Origin: AWTP1-13 sp041288195
GTDB taxonomy: Bacteria > Pseudomonadota > Alphaproteobacteria > Rhizobiales > Hyphomicrobiaceae
DNA length: 37,411 nucleotides
Assembly: GCA_041288195.1 (NCBI GenBank)
Contig: JBGGME010000149.1
Coordinates: 1-37,411 of the forward strand
Direction: 5' to 3'
The position numbers and the translations under genes are program-made. Under the pieces are notes generated by a model. That model was not told the DNA's origin, made no database searches, and was given only the letters and a program-made list of their open reading frames with translations. Positions 14,810 to 25,915 of the stretch are shown piece after piece (the first letter of the stretch is position 1; each line of letters starts with the position of its first letter).

Positions 14810-16471
14810 TCAGCTGCCGGGGCGCGCCGCGGCGCGGATCTGGGACAGCGTCTGGCGCACGGTCAGCGCCTCGGGGTCGAGCTTGAGCTCGATCACGGAC
14901 GGCTTGCTGCTCGCCAGAGCCTGGCGGAAGGCGGGCGCGAAGTCGGCGGTGGCCTCGATGGTGTAGCCGTCGGCGCCGAAGCTGCGGGCGTAGGCGGCAA
15001 AGTCGGGGTTGATGAGGGTCGTGCCGACAATCCGGTCCGGGTATTCGCGCTCCTGGTGCATGCGGATGGTGCCGTACATGCCGTTGTTGGCGATGATGGT
15101 GACGATCGGCAGCCCGTACTGGGCGGCGGTCGCCAGCTCCTGTCCCGTCATCATGAAATCGCCGTCGCCCTGGACGTTGACGACGGGGCGCGTGGGGTGG
15201 GCGAGCTTGGCCGCAATCGCCGCCGGCATCCCGTAGCCCATGGAACCCGAGGTGGGAGCGAGGCAGGTGCGGTAGCCCTTGTACTGGAAGTAGCGGTGCA
15301 CGAAGGCAGCGAAGTTGCCGGCACCGTTGGTGACGATGCCGTTCTCCGGCAGCACCTCCGAGACCGTGCGGATGACGTCCGCCATCTTGACTGCGCCGGG
15401 GAGCGCGATGGGCTTTAGCGTGGCCTCGTAGGCGGCGCGCAGCTCGGCGCGATGGGGCCCCCAGGCAATCTTGGCCGGTGGTTTCAGGCCGGCGAGCGCC
15501 TCCGTGAACGACTTTGCCGTTGCCGCGATCGCGAGATCGGGGCGGTAGACCGAGCCCAGCTCGTCGGGCGAGGGGTGGATGTGCACCAGGAACGACTTGG
15601 GGTTGGGGATATCGATCAGCGTGTAGCCCGCGGTCGTCATCTCGCCGAGGCGCGCACCGAGCACGATCAGCAGGTCGGCCTCCTTCACCGCGGCGCCGAG
15701 CTTGGCGTCGATGCCGATGCCGGCGCAGCCGACGTAGCAGTGGTGCCGGTTGTCCATGTAGTCCTGGTAGCGGAAGGCGGGGGCGATGGGCAGGTCGAAG
15801 CGGTCGGCGAAAGCCTCGAGCGCCTTCTGCGCGGTAACGCTCCACCCTGGGCCGCCGACGATCATCAGGGGGCGCTTGGCCTCATTGAGCTTGGCCTGCA
15901 GGGTGGCGATTGCCGCGGGCGAGGGATAGGCCTCGGCGATGCTGGCGGGCTTGGCGTCGGCGATCTCGCAATCGGCGGCCAGCATGTCCTCGGGCAGGCC
16001 GAGCACGACGGGGCCGGGCCGCCCGGAGCGGGCCATGTGCACGGCGTGGCTCACGTACTCGGGGATGCGCTCGGTCTGGCGGATGACGCCGGCCCACTTA
16101 ACGAACGAGGAGAACAGCTGCTTGATCTCGATCTCCTGGAAGGCCTCGCGGTCCTCGTGGCCGAGCGAGGGCATGCCGACGAAGGCCAGCATGGGCGTGG
16201 AGTCCTGGCGCGCCACGTGCAGCCCGCTCATGGCGTTGGCGGCGCCGGGCCCGCGCGTCACGAACAGGATGCCGGGCTCGCCCGTGATCTTGCCCCACGC
16301 CTCCGCCATCATGGAGGCGCCGCCCTCCTGGCGGCAGATGATGGTCTTGATGCGGTTGCTATCGTGCAGGCCGTCGAGGGCGGCAAGGAAGCTCTCGCCC
16401 GGCACGGTGAACGCCGTGGTGGCGCCCTGGGCCTCGAGCTGATCGATCAGAATCTTGCCGCCGTGGCGCAT
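14810..16471 (-). CDS. Thiamine-pyrophosphate enzyme of the acetolactate synthase/benzoylformate decarboxylase family
   Basis: A 553-residue three-domain TPP enzyme. The cofactor-activating glutamate is Glu26 in TVPGESFLAALDG. The TPP/Mg motif is GDGDF (435-439) running to Asn462-Asn463 in IIANNGMYGTIR; MGYGMPAAIAA precedes it. The central domain has the usual fold for this family but no clear FAD-binding requirement can be read. The start ATG at 16471 is preceded by CCAGGAGATCCAGC, a good ribosome site; the longer frame upstream is not needed. Genes of this type are often annotated as acetolactate synthase large subunit, but no small regulatory subunit lies next to it. A catabolic 2-oxoacid decarboxylase or lyase is equally possible. 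Confidence 0.88.
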   Translation of the reverse strand: MRHGGKILIDQLEAQGATTAFTVPGESFLAALDGLHDSNRIKTIICRQEGGASMMAEAWGKITGEPGILFVTRGPGAANAMSGLHVARQDSTPMLAFVGMPSLGHEDREAFQEIEIKQLFSSFVKWAGVIRQTERIPEYVSHAVHMARSGRPGPVVLGLPEDMLAADCEIADAKPASIAEAYPSPAAIATLQAKLNEAKRPLMIVGGPGWSVTAQKALEAFADRFDLPIAPAFRYQDYMDNRHHCYVGCAGIGIDAKLGAAVKEADLLIVLGARLGEMTTAGYTLIDIPNPKSFLVHIHPSPDELGSVYRPDLAIAATAKSFTEALAGLKPPAKIAWGPHRAELRAAYEATLKPIALPGAVKMADVIRTVSEVLPENGIVTNGAGNFAAFVHRYFQYKGYRTCLAPTSGSMGYGMPAAIAAKLAHPTRPVVNVQGDGDFMMTGQELATAAQYGLPIVTIIANNGMYGTIRMHQEREYPDRIVGTTLINPDFAAYARSFGADGYTIEATADFAPAFRQALASSKPSVIELKLDPEALTVRQTLSQIRAAARPGS

Positions 16472-16795
16472 GCTGGATCTCCTGGCGTTCGAGCAATGGG
16501 GCCAGACTCCGTCTTGCGGCGAGGATTGCGAGCGCGCCGCCGATCGAGGGTCCGGCCCCACGGCCTACGATAGCGGAAATGGGGCCGGTTGGCGCAAGCG
16601 ATCCCGCGGGGCTCGGCTGCGCGGACATCGGGCGCGGAGCATGTGACGCGGGGTGGGATGGTCAGGTCACGAGGACGGCGGCCTCGCGGTCGGCGATGTC
16701 ATCCTCGCGGCCGCGGGTGACGCGCGCCGGGCTGCGGGAGGGGCGCGACGCGCGCCATCTTCAGACGCGTGCGTGGAAGGCAGACGCCGCCACGT
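16472..16795. other. Intergenic region upstream of the TPP enzyme
   Basis: About 320 bases between two minus-strand genes. It contains a separated inverted repeat, TGGGGCC (16497-16503) with GGCCCCA (16554-16560), close to the TPP gene start. Further up, the decamer GACGCGCGCC occurs twice as a direct repeat within 16710-16765. No convincing gene or promoter was found. Confidence 0.4.
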
Positions 16796-17134
16796 TCACA
16801 TGGCCGGTGGCAGGAACACGCAGATGAGGCGCATGGTGCCGTTCGGGCCAGGTCGCATGCAGGCGTGCATGCGGCTGTCCTTGGATTCGCGTCTGGGGAA
16901 GTTGGCGGGGACGACGACGCTGCCATGCTTGGTGGTCACGAGCATGCCGCCCACGGGCGAGGACTGCGCGGGGCTCGGCAGGAAGCTGGCGATGGCGGGG
17001 CCTTGCAGAATCTCGACCTTCTCGACGGCCGCACAGTCCATCCCCGAGCAGCATTCCATCGGGTACCAATCGTGCGCCGCCGCTGGCGCTGCCGCTGCGA
17101 GCAGGAGGGCGCCGAGGAGCCATTTTCCGGACAT
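16796..17134 (-). CDS. Small exported Cys-rich protein, unknown
   Basis: A 112-residue protein with a classic signal peptide: MSGKW, a Leu/Ala-rich core, and cleavage expected after APAAAHD-like AAA (about residue 20). The mature part opens with DWYPMECCSGMDCAAVE, containing three Cys, and has two more Cys near the end (HACMRPG, RLICVFLPP), so disulfides in the periplasm are likely. Similar small proteins with an early WYP-ECC-DC motif are frequent in Rhizobiales and have no assigned function. The ATG at 17134 follows AAGGGGACTTGC, a good ribosome site. It is apparently a single-gene unit. Confidence 0.75.
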   Translation of the reverse strand: MSGKWLLGALLLAAAAPAAAHDWYPMECCSGMDCAAVEKVEILQGPAIASFLPSPAQSSPVGGMLVTTKHGSVVVPANFPRRESKDSRMHACMRPGPNGTMRLICVFLPPAM

Positions 17135-17477
17135 GCAAGTCCCCTTCGTTGGTCGTTGCTCTAGTTCTCCTCCCCTCGAGTCCGTTTCCGCCCTAGTGCG
17201 CTCTACGCAAGCACTTCAGCAGCGCTGCAAGCGGCGTGCCTCAATCGACCTCAATAGGCCGCCCCGCAGCCATCTGAGGCAGTCTGACGCGATTCGTGAC
17301 AGTCGTCCCCGCACTGCTGTGCCTTCTCGGTCGCAGAGATCGGAAATTGCAAACGCACGGCATACTGTTTCGTTCCTCTCTGCCTAGTCGTCGATCGGGT
17401 GTTGCCCGGGGCTTGGGCAGAACACCAGTGTACGGCACGTTGAGCAGGCGGGGATAAGGTCATCGCCGCGAGGGCGG
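17135..17477. other. Intergenic region, nothing recognised
   Basis: About 340 bases between two minus-strand genes. Open frames on both strands are short and have Arg/Pro/Ser-rich translations without membrane segments or motifs. At its right edge GCGGTC-A-GACCGC (17474-17486) straddles the stop codon of the intradiol dioxygenase gene. AGGTGCCC-CTGA-GGGCACCT (17501-17520) forms a second hairpin within its last codons, so transcription may end here. Confidence 0.4.
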
Positions 17478-18128
17478 TCAGACCGCGAGGACGATGTCAA
17501 AGGTGCCCCTGAGGGCACCTGGCTCGATGTCGCCGGCCTCGGCCAGTGCCACGATCACGCTTTCGCGCGCCTTGCGGTCGCGGATGCCGTTGAGCACGCC
17601 GTCGGCGGCGTTCTGGCGCTCGCCGGCCACATACATCTGGGTGGTGAGGCGGCCGACGCCCGGCGCGTGCACCTTGAAATGGATGTGCGGAGTGCGGCCT
17701 GGATAGGAAACGGGTCGGATGGTGCGGAAGGCGTAGCGGCCGCCGGCGTCGACCTCGACGCGGCCGTAGCCCTGGAATGCGGTGTCGCGGCGTCGCTGGC
17801 CGGAGTCGCCGGGGTGATTGTAGATGCCGCGCGCGTCGCACTGCCAGATCTCGACCATGGCGCCACGGACGGGCTCCCCGCGGCGGTCGAGGATGCGGCC
17901 TGACACGTGGGTGACAGCGCCGACAGCTTGCGCCGCCTGGCCCTTCACGCGCACGAGGTCGCCGTCCATGTCGGCCGGGAACGTGAGGGGATAGAAGGGG
18001 CCCTCGGTCTGACCCGGCGTCACGATCAGCGGGGACGCGGCGAGGGCAAGGGGCGCGACGGCCTGGGCGGCCAATGCCGACGTTGCTCCCACGAGAAGCG
18101 TGCGGCGGGGGACGAGAACGGCGTGCAT
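17478..18128 (-). CDS. Tat-exported intradiol ring-cleavage dioxygenase-like protein
   Basis: A 216-residue protein of the catechol/protocatechuate 3,4-dioxygenase fold. All four Fe(III) ligands can be placed: Tyr103 (GIYNH), Tyr142 (VSYPG), His148 and His150 (TPHIHFKV). The N-terminus VPRRTLLVGATSALAAQAVAPLALA looks like a twin-arginine signal followed by a hydrophobic core and an AXA-type site near residue 31, so the mature enzyme should be periplasmic. The family entry QTEGPFYP (40-47) is present. The start at 18128 follows GAAAGGGACC; an upstream in-frame ATG at 18164 is less likely because it would bury the signal. It lies 107 bases downstream of the transporter gene on the same strand. 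Substrate unknown. Confidence 0.85.
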   Translation of the reverse strand: MHAVLVPRRTLLVGATSALAAQAVAPLALAASPLIVTPGQTEGPFYPLTFPADMDGDLVRVKGQAAQAVGAVTHVSGRILDRRGEPVRGAMVEIWQCDARGIYNHPGDSGQRRRDTAFQGYGRVEVDAGGRYAFRTIRPVSYPGRTPHIHFKVHAPGVGRLTTQMYVAGERQNAADGVLNGIRDRKARESVIVALAEAGDIEPGALRGTFDIVLAV

Positions 18129-18235
18129 GCGGTCCCTTTCAGGGTTGCAGTTGAGATAGTGCATGATTGGGATGGAAACGCGCGCGGACGCCGCCATCCG
18201 GCGATCATATTCTCGCGAGCGGATCGTGTGTGGGA

Positions 18236-19336
18236 CTAGACGGAGGCCATGATCTGGCGCTCCAGCACGCGCAGGCCCCAGAAGCCGCCGGCGACGATGG
18301 CGGCGAACGTCAGGAACGAACCGAGCGCCAGCGTCGAGAGGCCGGTCACGGCCTGGCCGATGGTGCATCCCAGCGCCATCACGCCGCCAACGCCCATGAG
18401 GGCCGCGCCGCCGAGGCTGCGCAGCGTGTCGCCGGAGTCGGAGTAGGTCGCGATGCGGAACCGGCCCATGGCGAGCGCGGCGAGCAGTGCGCCGATCAGC
18501 GCGCCGAACACGCTGGCGGTGCCGAAGCCCGGCATGGGCGTGGCGGTGTAGAGCGTGAGCCATTGCAGCGCGTCGCCCGCAGGCCGCACGTAGGTGAGCG
18601 AGATCGGGGCCGCGGGCTTGGCGGACATCTCGTCGAAGGCGAGCCCGGTGAGCGCCCAGCCGGCCACGATGATCGCGCCGATCGCAAGCCCCGAAAAGAC
18701 GTGCACGGGCGAGGCGCGGAACCTCGGATCGGCGAAGCAGTAGATGAGGGCCGCGGCAGCAAGGATCGTCGTGAGCACCAGGGCGGCGGTCGCGGCGCCC
18801 AATCCGGTCGCCGACGCGAGCAGGTCGCCAAGGCCTTGGGTCGGCGATTTGAGAGGGATGCTCGTTGCCTGCTCGAGCCAGGCGCGCACCGGCCCGAACA
18901 GGCCGCCGATGGCGATGTAGGCAAAGAGGCCGAGCACGACGATCGTCAGCAGCGCGCGCAGGTCGCCGCTGCCGGCGCGGACGAGGTTGCGGCTGGGGCA
19001 GCCGCCCGCGAACACCATGCCGAAGCCCAGCATCAGGCCGCCGACGATATGACCGACCCAGTTAAGGCCGCTGCCGGCGTGGTACATGGACTTGCCGAGA
19101 TCGACGATGCCACCTGCATGCAGGAACTGGGCGCCCACCAATGCGGTTGCCGCCGCCAGCACCCAGGCCCGGAAGCGCCGCTTGTCGCCGAAGTTGTGGA
19201 TATCGGCGAGCGAGCCCATGGCGCAGAAGTTGGTGGCGAACACGACCGCGCCGAAGAGGAGCCCGACGACGAGGCCGCCGAGGGCCAGGTAGAGCGGAGC
19301 GTTGTGCGTGATCGCGTCGCGAAGTGCGTCTATCAT
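18236..19336 (-). CDS. YeeE/YedE (TsuA-type) sulfur-compound transporter
   Basis: A 366-residue polytopic membrane protein, with about nine or ten helices, of the family containing the thiosulfate transporter TsuA. The three conserved cysteine sites of the thiosulfate path are present: Cys38 in TNFCAMG, Cys113 in AGGCPSRNLVR and Cys324 in LGCTIGQAVTG. The protein is a full-length two-repeat version (the family also has half-size members). The start at 19336 is taken as MIDALRDAITHNAPLYLALGG; the much longer antisense frame running on into dnaE is spurious. No TusA/TsuB-like sulfur carrier gene lies beside it, which would usually support the thiosulfate role, so the substrate may be another sulfur or selenium compound. 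It is divergent from dnaE. Confidence 0.88.
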   Translation of the reverse strand: MIDALRDAITHNAPLYLALGGLVVGLLFGAVVFATNFCAMGSLADIHNFGDKRRFRAWVLAAATALVGAQFLHAGGIVDLGKSMYHAGSGLNWVGHIVGGLMLGFGMVFAGGCPSRNLVRAGSGDLRALLTIVVLGLFAYIAIGGLFGPVRAWLEQATSIPLKSPTQGLGDLLASATGLGAATAALVLTTILAAAALIYCFADPRFRASPVHVFSGLAIGAIIVAGWALTGLAFDEMSAKPAAPISLTYVRPAGDALQWLTLYTATPMPGFGTASVFGALIGALLAALAMGRFRIATYSDSGDTLRSLGGAALMGVGGVMALGCTIGQAVTGLSTLALGSFLTFAAIVAGGFWGLRVLERQIMASV

Positions 19337-19432
19337 GGGCGTCTCTGGAGGCGGCCTATCCGGGCGCGCCCGGCCCGCATAGATGATGCCTTGCGGCGGG
19401 GGATGCAACCCTGCGGCGCCAAGCGGTCTTGG

Positions 19433-19447
19433 GCTCCCCTTGGGAGC
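19433..19447. repeat. Palindrome GCTCCC-CTT-GGGAGC in the dnaE upstream region
   Basis: A 6-base perfect stem with a 3-base centre in the 150-base divergent region between the transporter and dnaE. A variant with a 2-base centre (GCTCCCTTGGGAGC) occurs at 12393-12406, also in a divergent intergenic region. Either a small extragenic repeat family or a regulator site. Confidence 0.5.
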
Positions 19448-19486
19448 GGGTCGCACCCCTTGCGGGCGGCGCGATTTGCGTGAGCA

Positions 19487-23086
<3,600 letters not shown>

Positions 23087-23097
23087 AAGCGGCTGTG

Positions 23098-23215
23098 GGT
23101 GTCTGACCCTCCGGGTCAGACACCGATCTGAGCGGGTTCAAACCTTGCAAACTCAAAATCAGGTTTTGAAAATGCAAGGATGAGCCATGGTGTCAGACCC
23201 GCAGGGTCTGACACC
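23098..23215. repeat. Composite element: two near-identical palindromes flanking a nested hairpin
   Basis: Left palindrome 23098-23124: arm GGTGTCTGACCC, 3-base centre, complementary arm. Right palindrome 23189-23215: arm GGTGTCAGACCC, 3-base centre, complementary arm. The two arms differ at one position and each partner arm carries the compensating change, so both pair perfectly over 12 bases. Between them CCTTGCA (23143-23149) pairs with TGCAAGG (23173-23179), enclosing TCAAAA-TCAGG-TTTTGA (23153-23169). The element fills the gap between the convergent dnaE and MBL genes, touches the stop codon of the latter, and probably terminates both. It resembles paired REP (BIME-like) units. Confidence 0.88.
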
Positions 23216-24039
23216 TAGTTGCGATCGTACGCTCCCTCGACGGCGGCGACGTAGCGGTCGACGGAGGCCTGCAGGATCTGCTTGGCGCCGGATTCGATGA
23301 AGCGGTCGAAGAAGTGGCTGTAGACGCGGTCGAACCGGAAGGGCGCGAGCGCGGCGCCGATCCTGCGCGCGCCCGCCGCCGACAGCGGGATGAAATTCGG
23401 ATAGCTGCGCATGAAGGTGAAGGACTTGCGGTCCATGTTGACCGTGGCGATGTCAGCCGCGCACACGACGCCGCGGCCCTCCGCGCCTTGCGCCCAGTGC
23501 AGCATGGCGCCGCCCGGGAAATGGCCGCCGCCGCGGATCAGCGTCACGCCCGGCAGCAGCTCGTGGGTGTCGCCCCGCCAGTGCCGCACGCACGGGTCGG
23601 GGCGCATGATCCAGCGCGCATCGTCGGCATGGGTGTAGACGGGCACGCCGCCGAAGGCGCGGCTCCACTCGCCGAGCGTGGTGTAGAAGTGGGGATGCGA
23701 GATGGCGATGGCATTCAGCCCGCCGAGGCCCTTGATGAGGGTGACGGTGGCCTCGTCGATCAGCGAGATGCAGTCCCATAGGATATTGCCGTTGGGCGTC
23801 AGCAGGAGAAGGGCGCGCTGGCCGATGGCGAAGGCCGGCTGCGAGCCGATGCCGATGAGGCCCGGCTCGTGCTGGCGCCAGGCGTTGAAATGGCGCACGC
23901 GCAGGGCCTCGAGCGTGGTCCAGCCCTGGCCGGCCAACGGCACGAACTGGCGCTCCTCCTGGCAGACGGGGCAGTCGGGCGGCGTGCTCGCGCTCGGCGG
24001 ATACTGCATGCCGCATGCCGTGCAGATGTAGGCCTGCAT
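23215..24039 (-). CDS. Metallo-beta-lactamase-fold protein with N-terminal rubredoxin-like zinc ribbon
   Basis: A 274-residue protein. The first 30 residues form a CX2C...CX2C ribbon (Cys6, Cys9, Cys23, Cys26: ICTACGMQYPP...DCPVC) of rubredoxin type. The rest is an MBL-like fold: PNGNILWDCISLID, then AIAISHPHFYTTLGEW where the canonical HXHXDH would be, RGGGHFPGGAMLHW, and CAADIATVN. The metal motif is degenerate (HPHFY keeps two His but lacks the Asp-His pair), so a classical two-zinc hydrolase is doubtful. The start at 24039 follows AGGGAAGGGTCCGGC. An upstream extension to 24312 is non-coding in character. It is divergent from the alcohol dehydrogenase gene. Function unknown; redox-linked hydrolase is a guess. 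Confidence 0.78.
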   Translation of the reverse strand: MQAYICTACGMQYPPSASTPPDCPVCQEERQFVPLAGQGWTTLEALRVRHFNAWRQHEPGLIGIGSQPAFAIGQRALLLLTPNGNILWDCISLIDEATVTLIKGLGGLNAIAISHPHFYTTLGEWSRAFGGVPVYTHADDARWIMRPDPCVRHWRGDTHELLPGVTLIRGGGHFPGGAMLHWAQGAEGRGVVCAADIATVNMDRKSFTFMRSYPNFIPLSAAGARRIGAALAPFRFDRVYSHFFDRFIESGAKQILQASVDRYVAAVEGAYDRN

Positions 24040-24184
24040 GTGCCGGACCCTTCCCTGGCTCGTGGTGCTGGTCGCGGCGATCATAGCGGCCCTGCATGCG
24101 GGGGCGAAAGCCTCGGCTCGCATGTCCGCGGGCCGGGAGCTAAGGTGATGCCAAAGCATCGATCGCATCATCCGGGAGGCAGTC

Positions 24185-25240
24185 ATGAAGGGCGTGGTGT
24201 TTCTGGGCGACCGCAAGCTCGAGCTGAGGGAGTTTCCCGATCCCACGCCCGGCCCGCGGGAGGTGGTGCTCGAGATCAAGGCCTCGGGCATGTGCGGCAG
24301 CGACCTGCACAACTACCGGGCGACCCCCCAGCCGGGCGGCGCGGTGACCGGCGGCATCAAGCGCGCCGAGGGCGTCATTGCCGGGCACGAGCCGTGCGGC
24401 GTGGTGGTGGCGGTCGGCACGGGAGTGGGCGCGAACGAGGCCAAGGTCGGCCAGCGCGTCATGGACCATCACTACGACGGGTGCGGCAACTGCAAGCATT
24501 GCCGGGGCGGCTGGACGCAGATGTGCCTCGAGGGCACCACTGTCTACGGCTCGGGCGGCCATGGCGGGCATGCCAGGTACATGAAGGTGCCGGTGCACAC
24601 GCTGGTGCCGCTGCCGGACGCGCTTTCCTTCGTCACCGGCGCCGCCATCTCCTGCGGCACAGGCACGGCCTATGGCGCCCTCAAGCGGGTCAACCTGCAA
24701 GGCGGCGAAACCATCGCCATCTTCGGCCAGGGACCGGTAGGGCTGTCGGCGACGCAGCTTGCCGTCGCCATGGGCGCCCGCGTCATCGCCCTCGACGTCT
24801 CGCCCGAGCGCCTCGCCATGGCCAAGGAGTTCGGCGCCGAGGTGACCATCAATGCCAAGACCAACAACGATGTCGTGGGGGCGATCCGCGACCTCACGCA
24901 TGGCGAGGGCGCGCACAAGACGATGGACTGCTCCTCGGCGCCCGATGCACGGGCTGCGACCGTGCGGGCGGTGCGCTCATGGGGCACGGCCTGCTTCGTC
25001 GGCGAGCGCGGTCAGGTCACGCTGGACGTGAGCCCCGACATGCTGCGCCGGCAGGTGACGCTGGTCGGGTCATGGACCTTCTCCAAGCAGGGCCAGGCGG
25101 AGTGCGCCGAGTTCGTCGCCGACCGCAAGATCGACGTCGAGAAGCTGTTCACGGACCGCTGGCGCCTCGATCAGGCCGAGGAGGCCTATCGCCTGTTCGA
25201 CACGCAGACGACCGGCAAGGGCGTGATCCTGCCGTCGTGA
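24185..25240 (+). CDS. Zinc-dependent medium-chain alcohol dehydrogenase
   Basis: A 351-residue MDR-family dehydrogenase. Catalytic zinc ligands are Cys37 (GMCGSDLHNY), His68 and Glu69 (AGHEPCG). The structural zinc lobe has Cys100, Cys103, Cys106 and Cys114 (DGCGNCKHCRGGWTQMC). The NAD(P) Rossmann loop is IFGQGPVGLSA, with the acidic residue in ALDVSPERL suggesting NAD. Closest types are sorbitol/threonine-dehydrogenase-like enzymes; the substrate is not readable. The start follows CCGGGAGGCAGTC. Nineteen bases after its stop comes the DAPG-hydrolase-like gene on the same strand, so the two are likely co-transcribed. Confidence 0.93.
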   Translation: MKGVVFLGDRKLELREFPDPTPGPREVVLEIKASGMCGSDLHNYRATPQPGGAVTGGIKRAEGVIAGHEPCGVVVAVGTGVGANEAKVGQRVMDHHYDGCGNCKHCRGGWTQMCLEGTTVYGSGGHGGHARYMKVPVHTLVPLPDALSFVTGAAISCGTGTAYGALKRVNLQGGETIAIFGQGPVGLSATQLAVAMGARVIALDVSPERLAMAKEFGAEVTINAKTNNDVVGAIRDLTHGEGAHKTMDCSSAPDARAATVRAVRSWGTACFVGERGQVTLDVSPDMLRRQVTLVGSWTFSKQGQAECAEFVADRKIDVEKLFTDRWRLDQAEEAYRLFDTQTTGKGVILPS

Positions 25241-25259
25241 GCCAGCAAGGGGAGGCACG

Positions 25260-25910
25260 ATGATCGGTCGCCGCCTGCCTCTGCCGCCGCCGCGCAGCCT
25301 GCCGTGGCCGCTGAAGCCGCTCGAGAGCGCGACGACGTCGCTCGGCTACGACGAGCACGGGCGCATGGTCATGCGCATCCGGCACGATCCGCTCAAGGGC
25401 ATATCACCCGAGATGGTGGCCTGGTGGTTCCGCAACATCGGCGGCGACATGGAGGTCGAAGGGAGGCGCCTCAACAAGTACCTGGTCTGGCATCCGAAGG
25501 ATCACATCCACTGGGAGCTGGCGCGGCCGGGGCCCAACGGGGGCGCGAGCGTGGGAGCGCAGTTCCGCATCGTGGAGGCGTTCGGGCGCAACCCGGACTT
25601 CTACATCGACATCATCGACACGGTGACGCGGCTCGATGCCGGCGGCATAACGCTGGTGGGCTATCGCCTGGGCCAGCAGATATCGTGTCTCAATCATGAC
25701 TTCCTGCCTATCGAGGGCGGGACGCAATACGTGTCGACGCTGACGATCGGGACCTCGGTCCCTCTGCTGAGGAGCGCGCTCAACCCACTCATCCATCGTG
25801 CCGTCTTCACGGAGGCGATGGGTCACGCCTGGCTGCGGCACAACGTGGAGGAGGTGGGTCTGCTCGAGCACATCGTCCCGCTGATCTATCCGCGCGGCGG
25901 GCGCGGCTGA
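25260..25910 (+). CDS. DAPG hydrolase (PhlG)-like protein
   Basis: A 216-residue protein that I match to the PhlG family, zinc enzymes that cleave the C-C bond between an acetyl group and the ring of 2,4-diacetylphloroglucinol. Family-like segments are ISPEMVAWWFRNI (48-60), YLVWHPKDHIHWE (74-86), RIVEAFG (103-109) and HAWLRHNVEEVGLLE (189-203). Candidate metal ligands are His78 or His82, Glu106, His194 and Glu198; the last pair keeps the HX3E spacing of PhlG (His270/Glu274 there). The N-terminal part is shorter than in PhlG (about 290 residues). A ribosome site GGGGAGG precedes the ATG. It follows the alcohol dehydrogenase gene and ends five bases before a convergent cyclase gene. The family call rests on motif memory, not a search. 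Confidence 0.62.
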   Translation: MIGRRLPLPPPRSLPWPLKPLESATTSLGYDEHGRMVMRIRHDPLKGISPEMVAWWFRNIGGDMEVEGRRLNKYLVWHPKDHIHWELARPGPNGGASVGAQFRIVEAFGRNPDFYIDIIDTVTRLDAGGITLVGYRLGQQISCLNHDFLPIEGGTQYVSTLTIGTSVPLLRSALNPLIHRAVFTEAMGHAWLRHNVEEVGLLEHIVPLIYPRGGRG

Positions 25911-25915
25911 GCACG

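Noticed and set aside
17474..17520. Two hairpins (GCGGTC-A-GACCGC and AGGTGCCC-CTGA-GGGCACCT) at the 3' end of the intradiol dioxygenase gene, considered as a separate terminator feature.
   Set aside because: The second lies wholly within coding sequence and the first straddles the stop; neither has a T-run. Mentioned under the intergenic entry instead.
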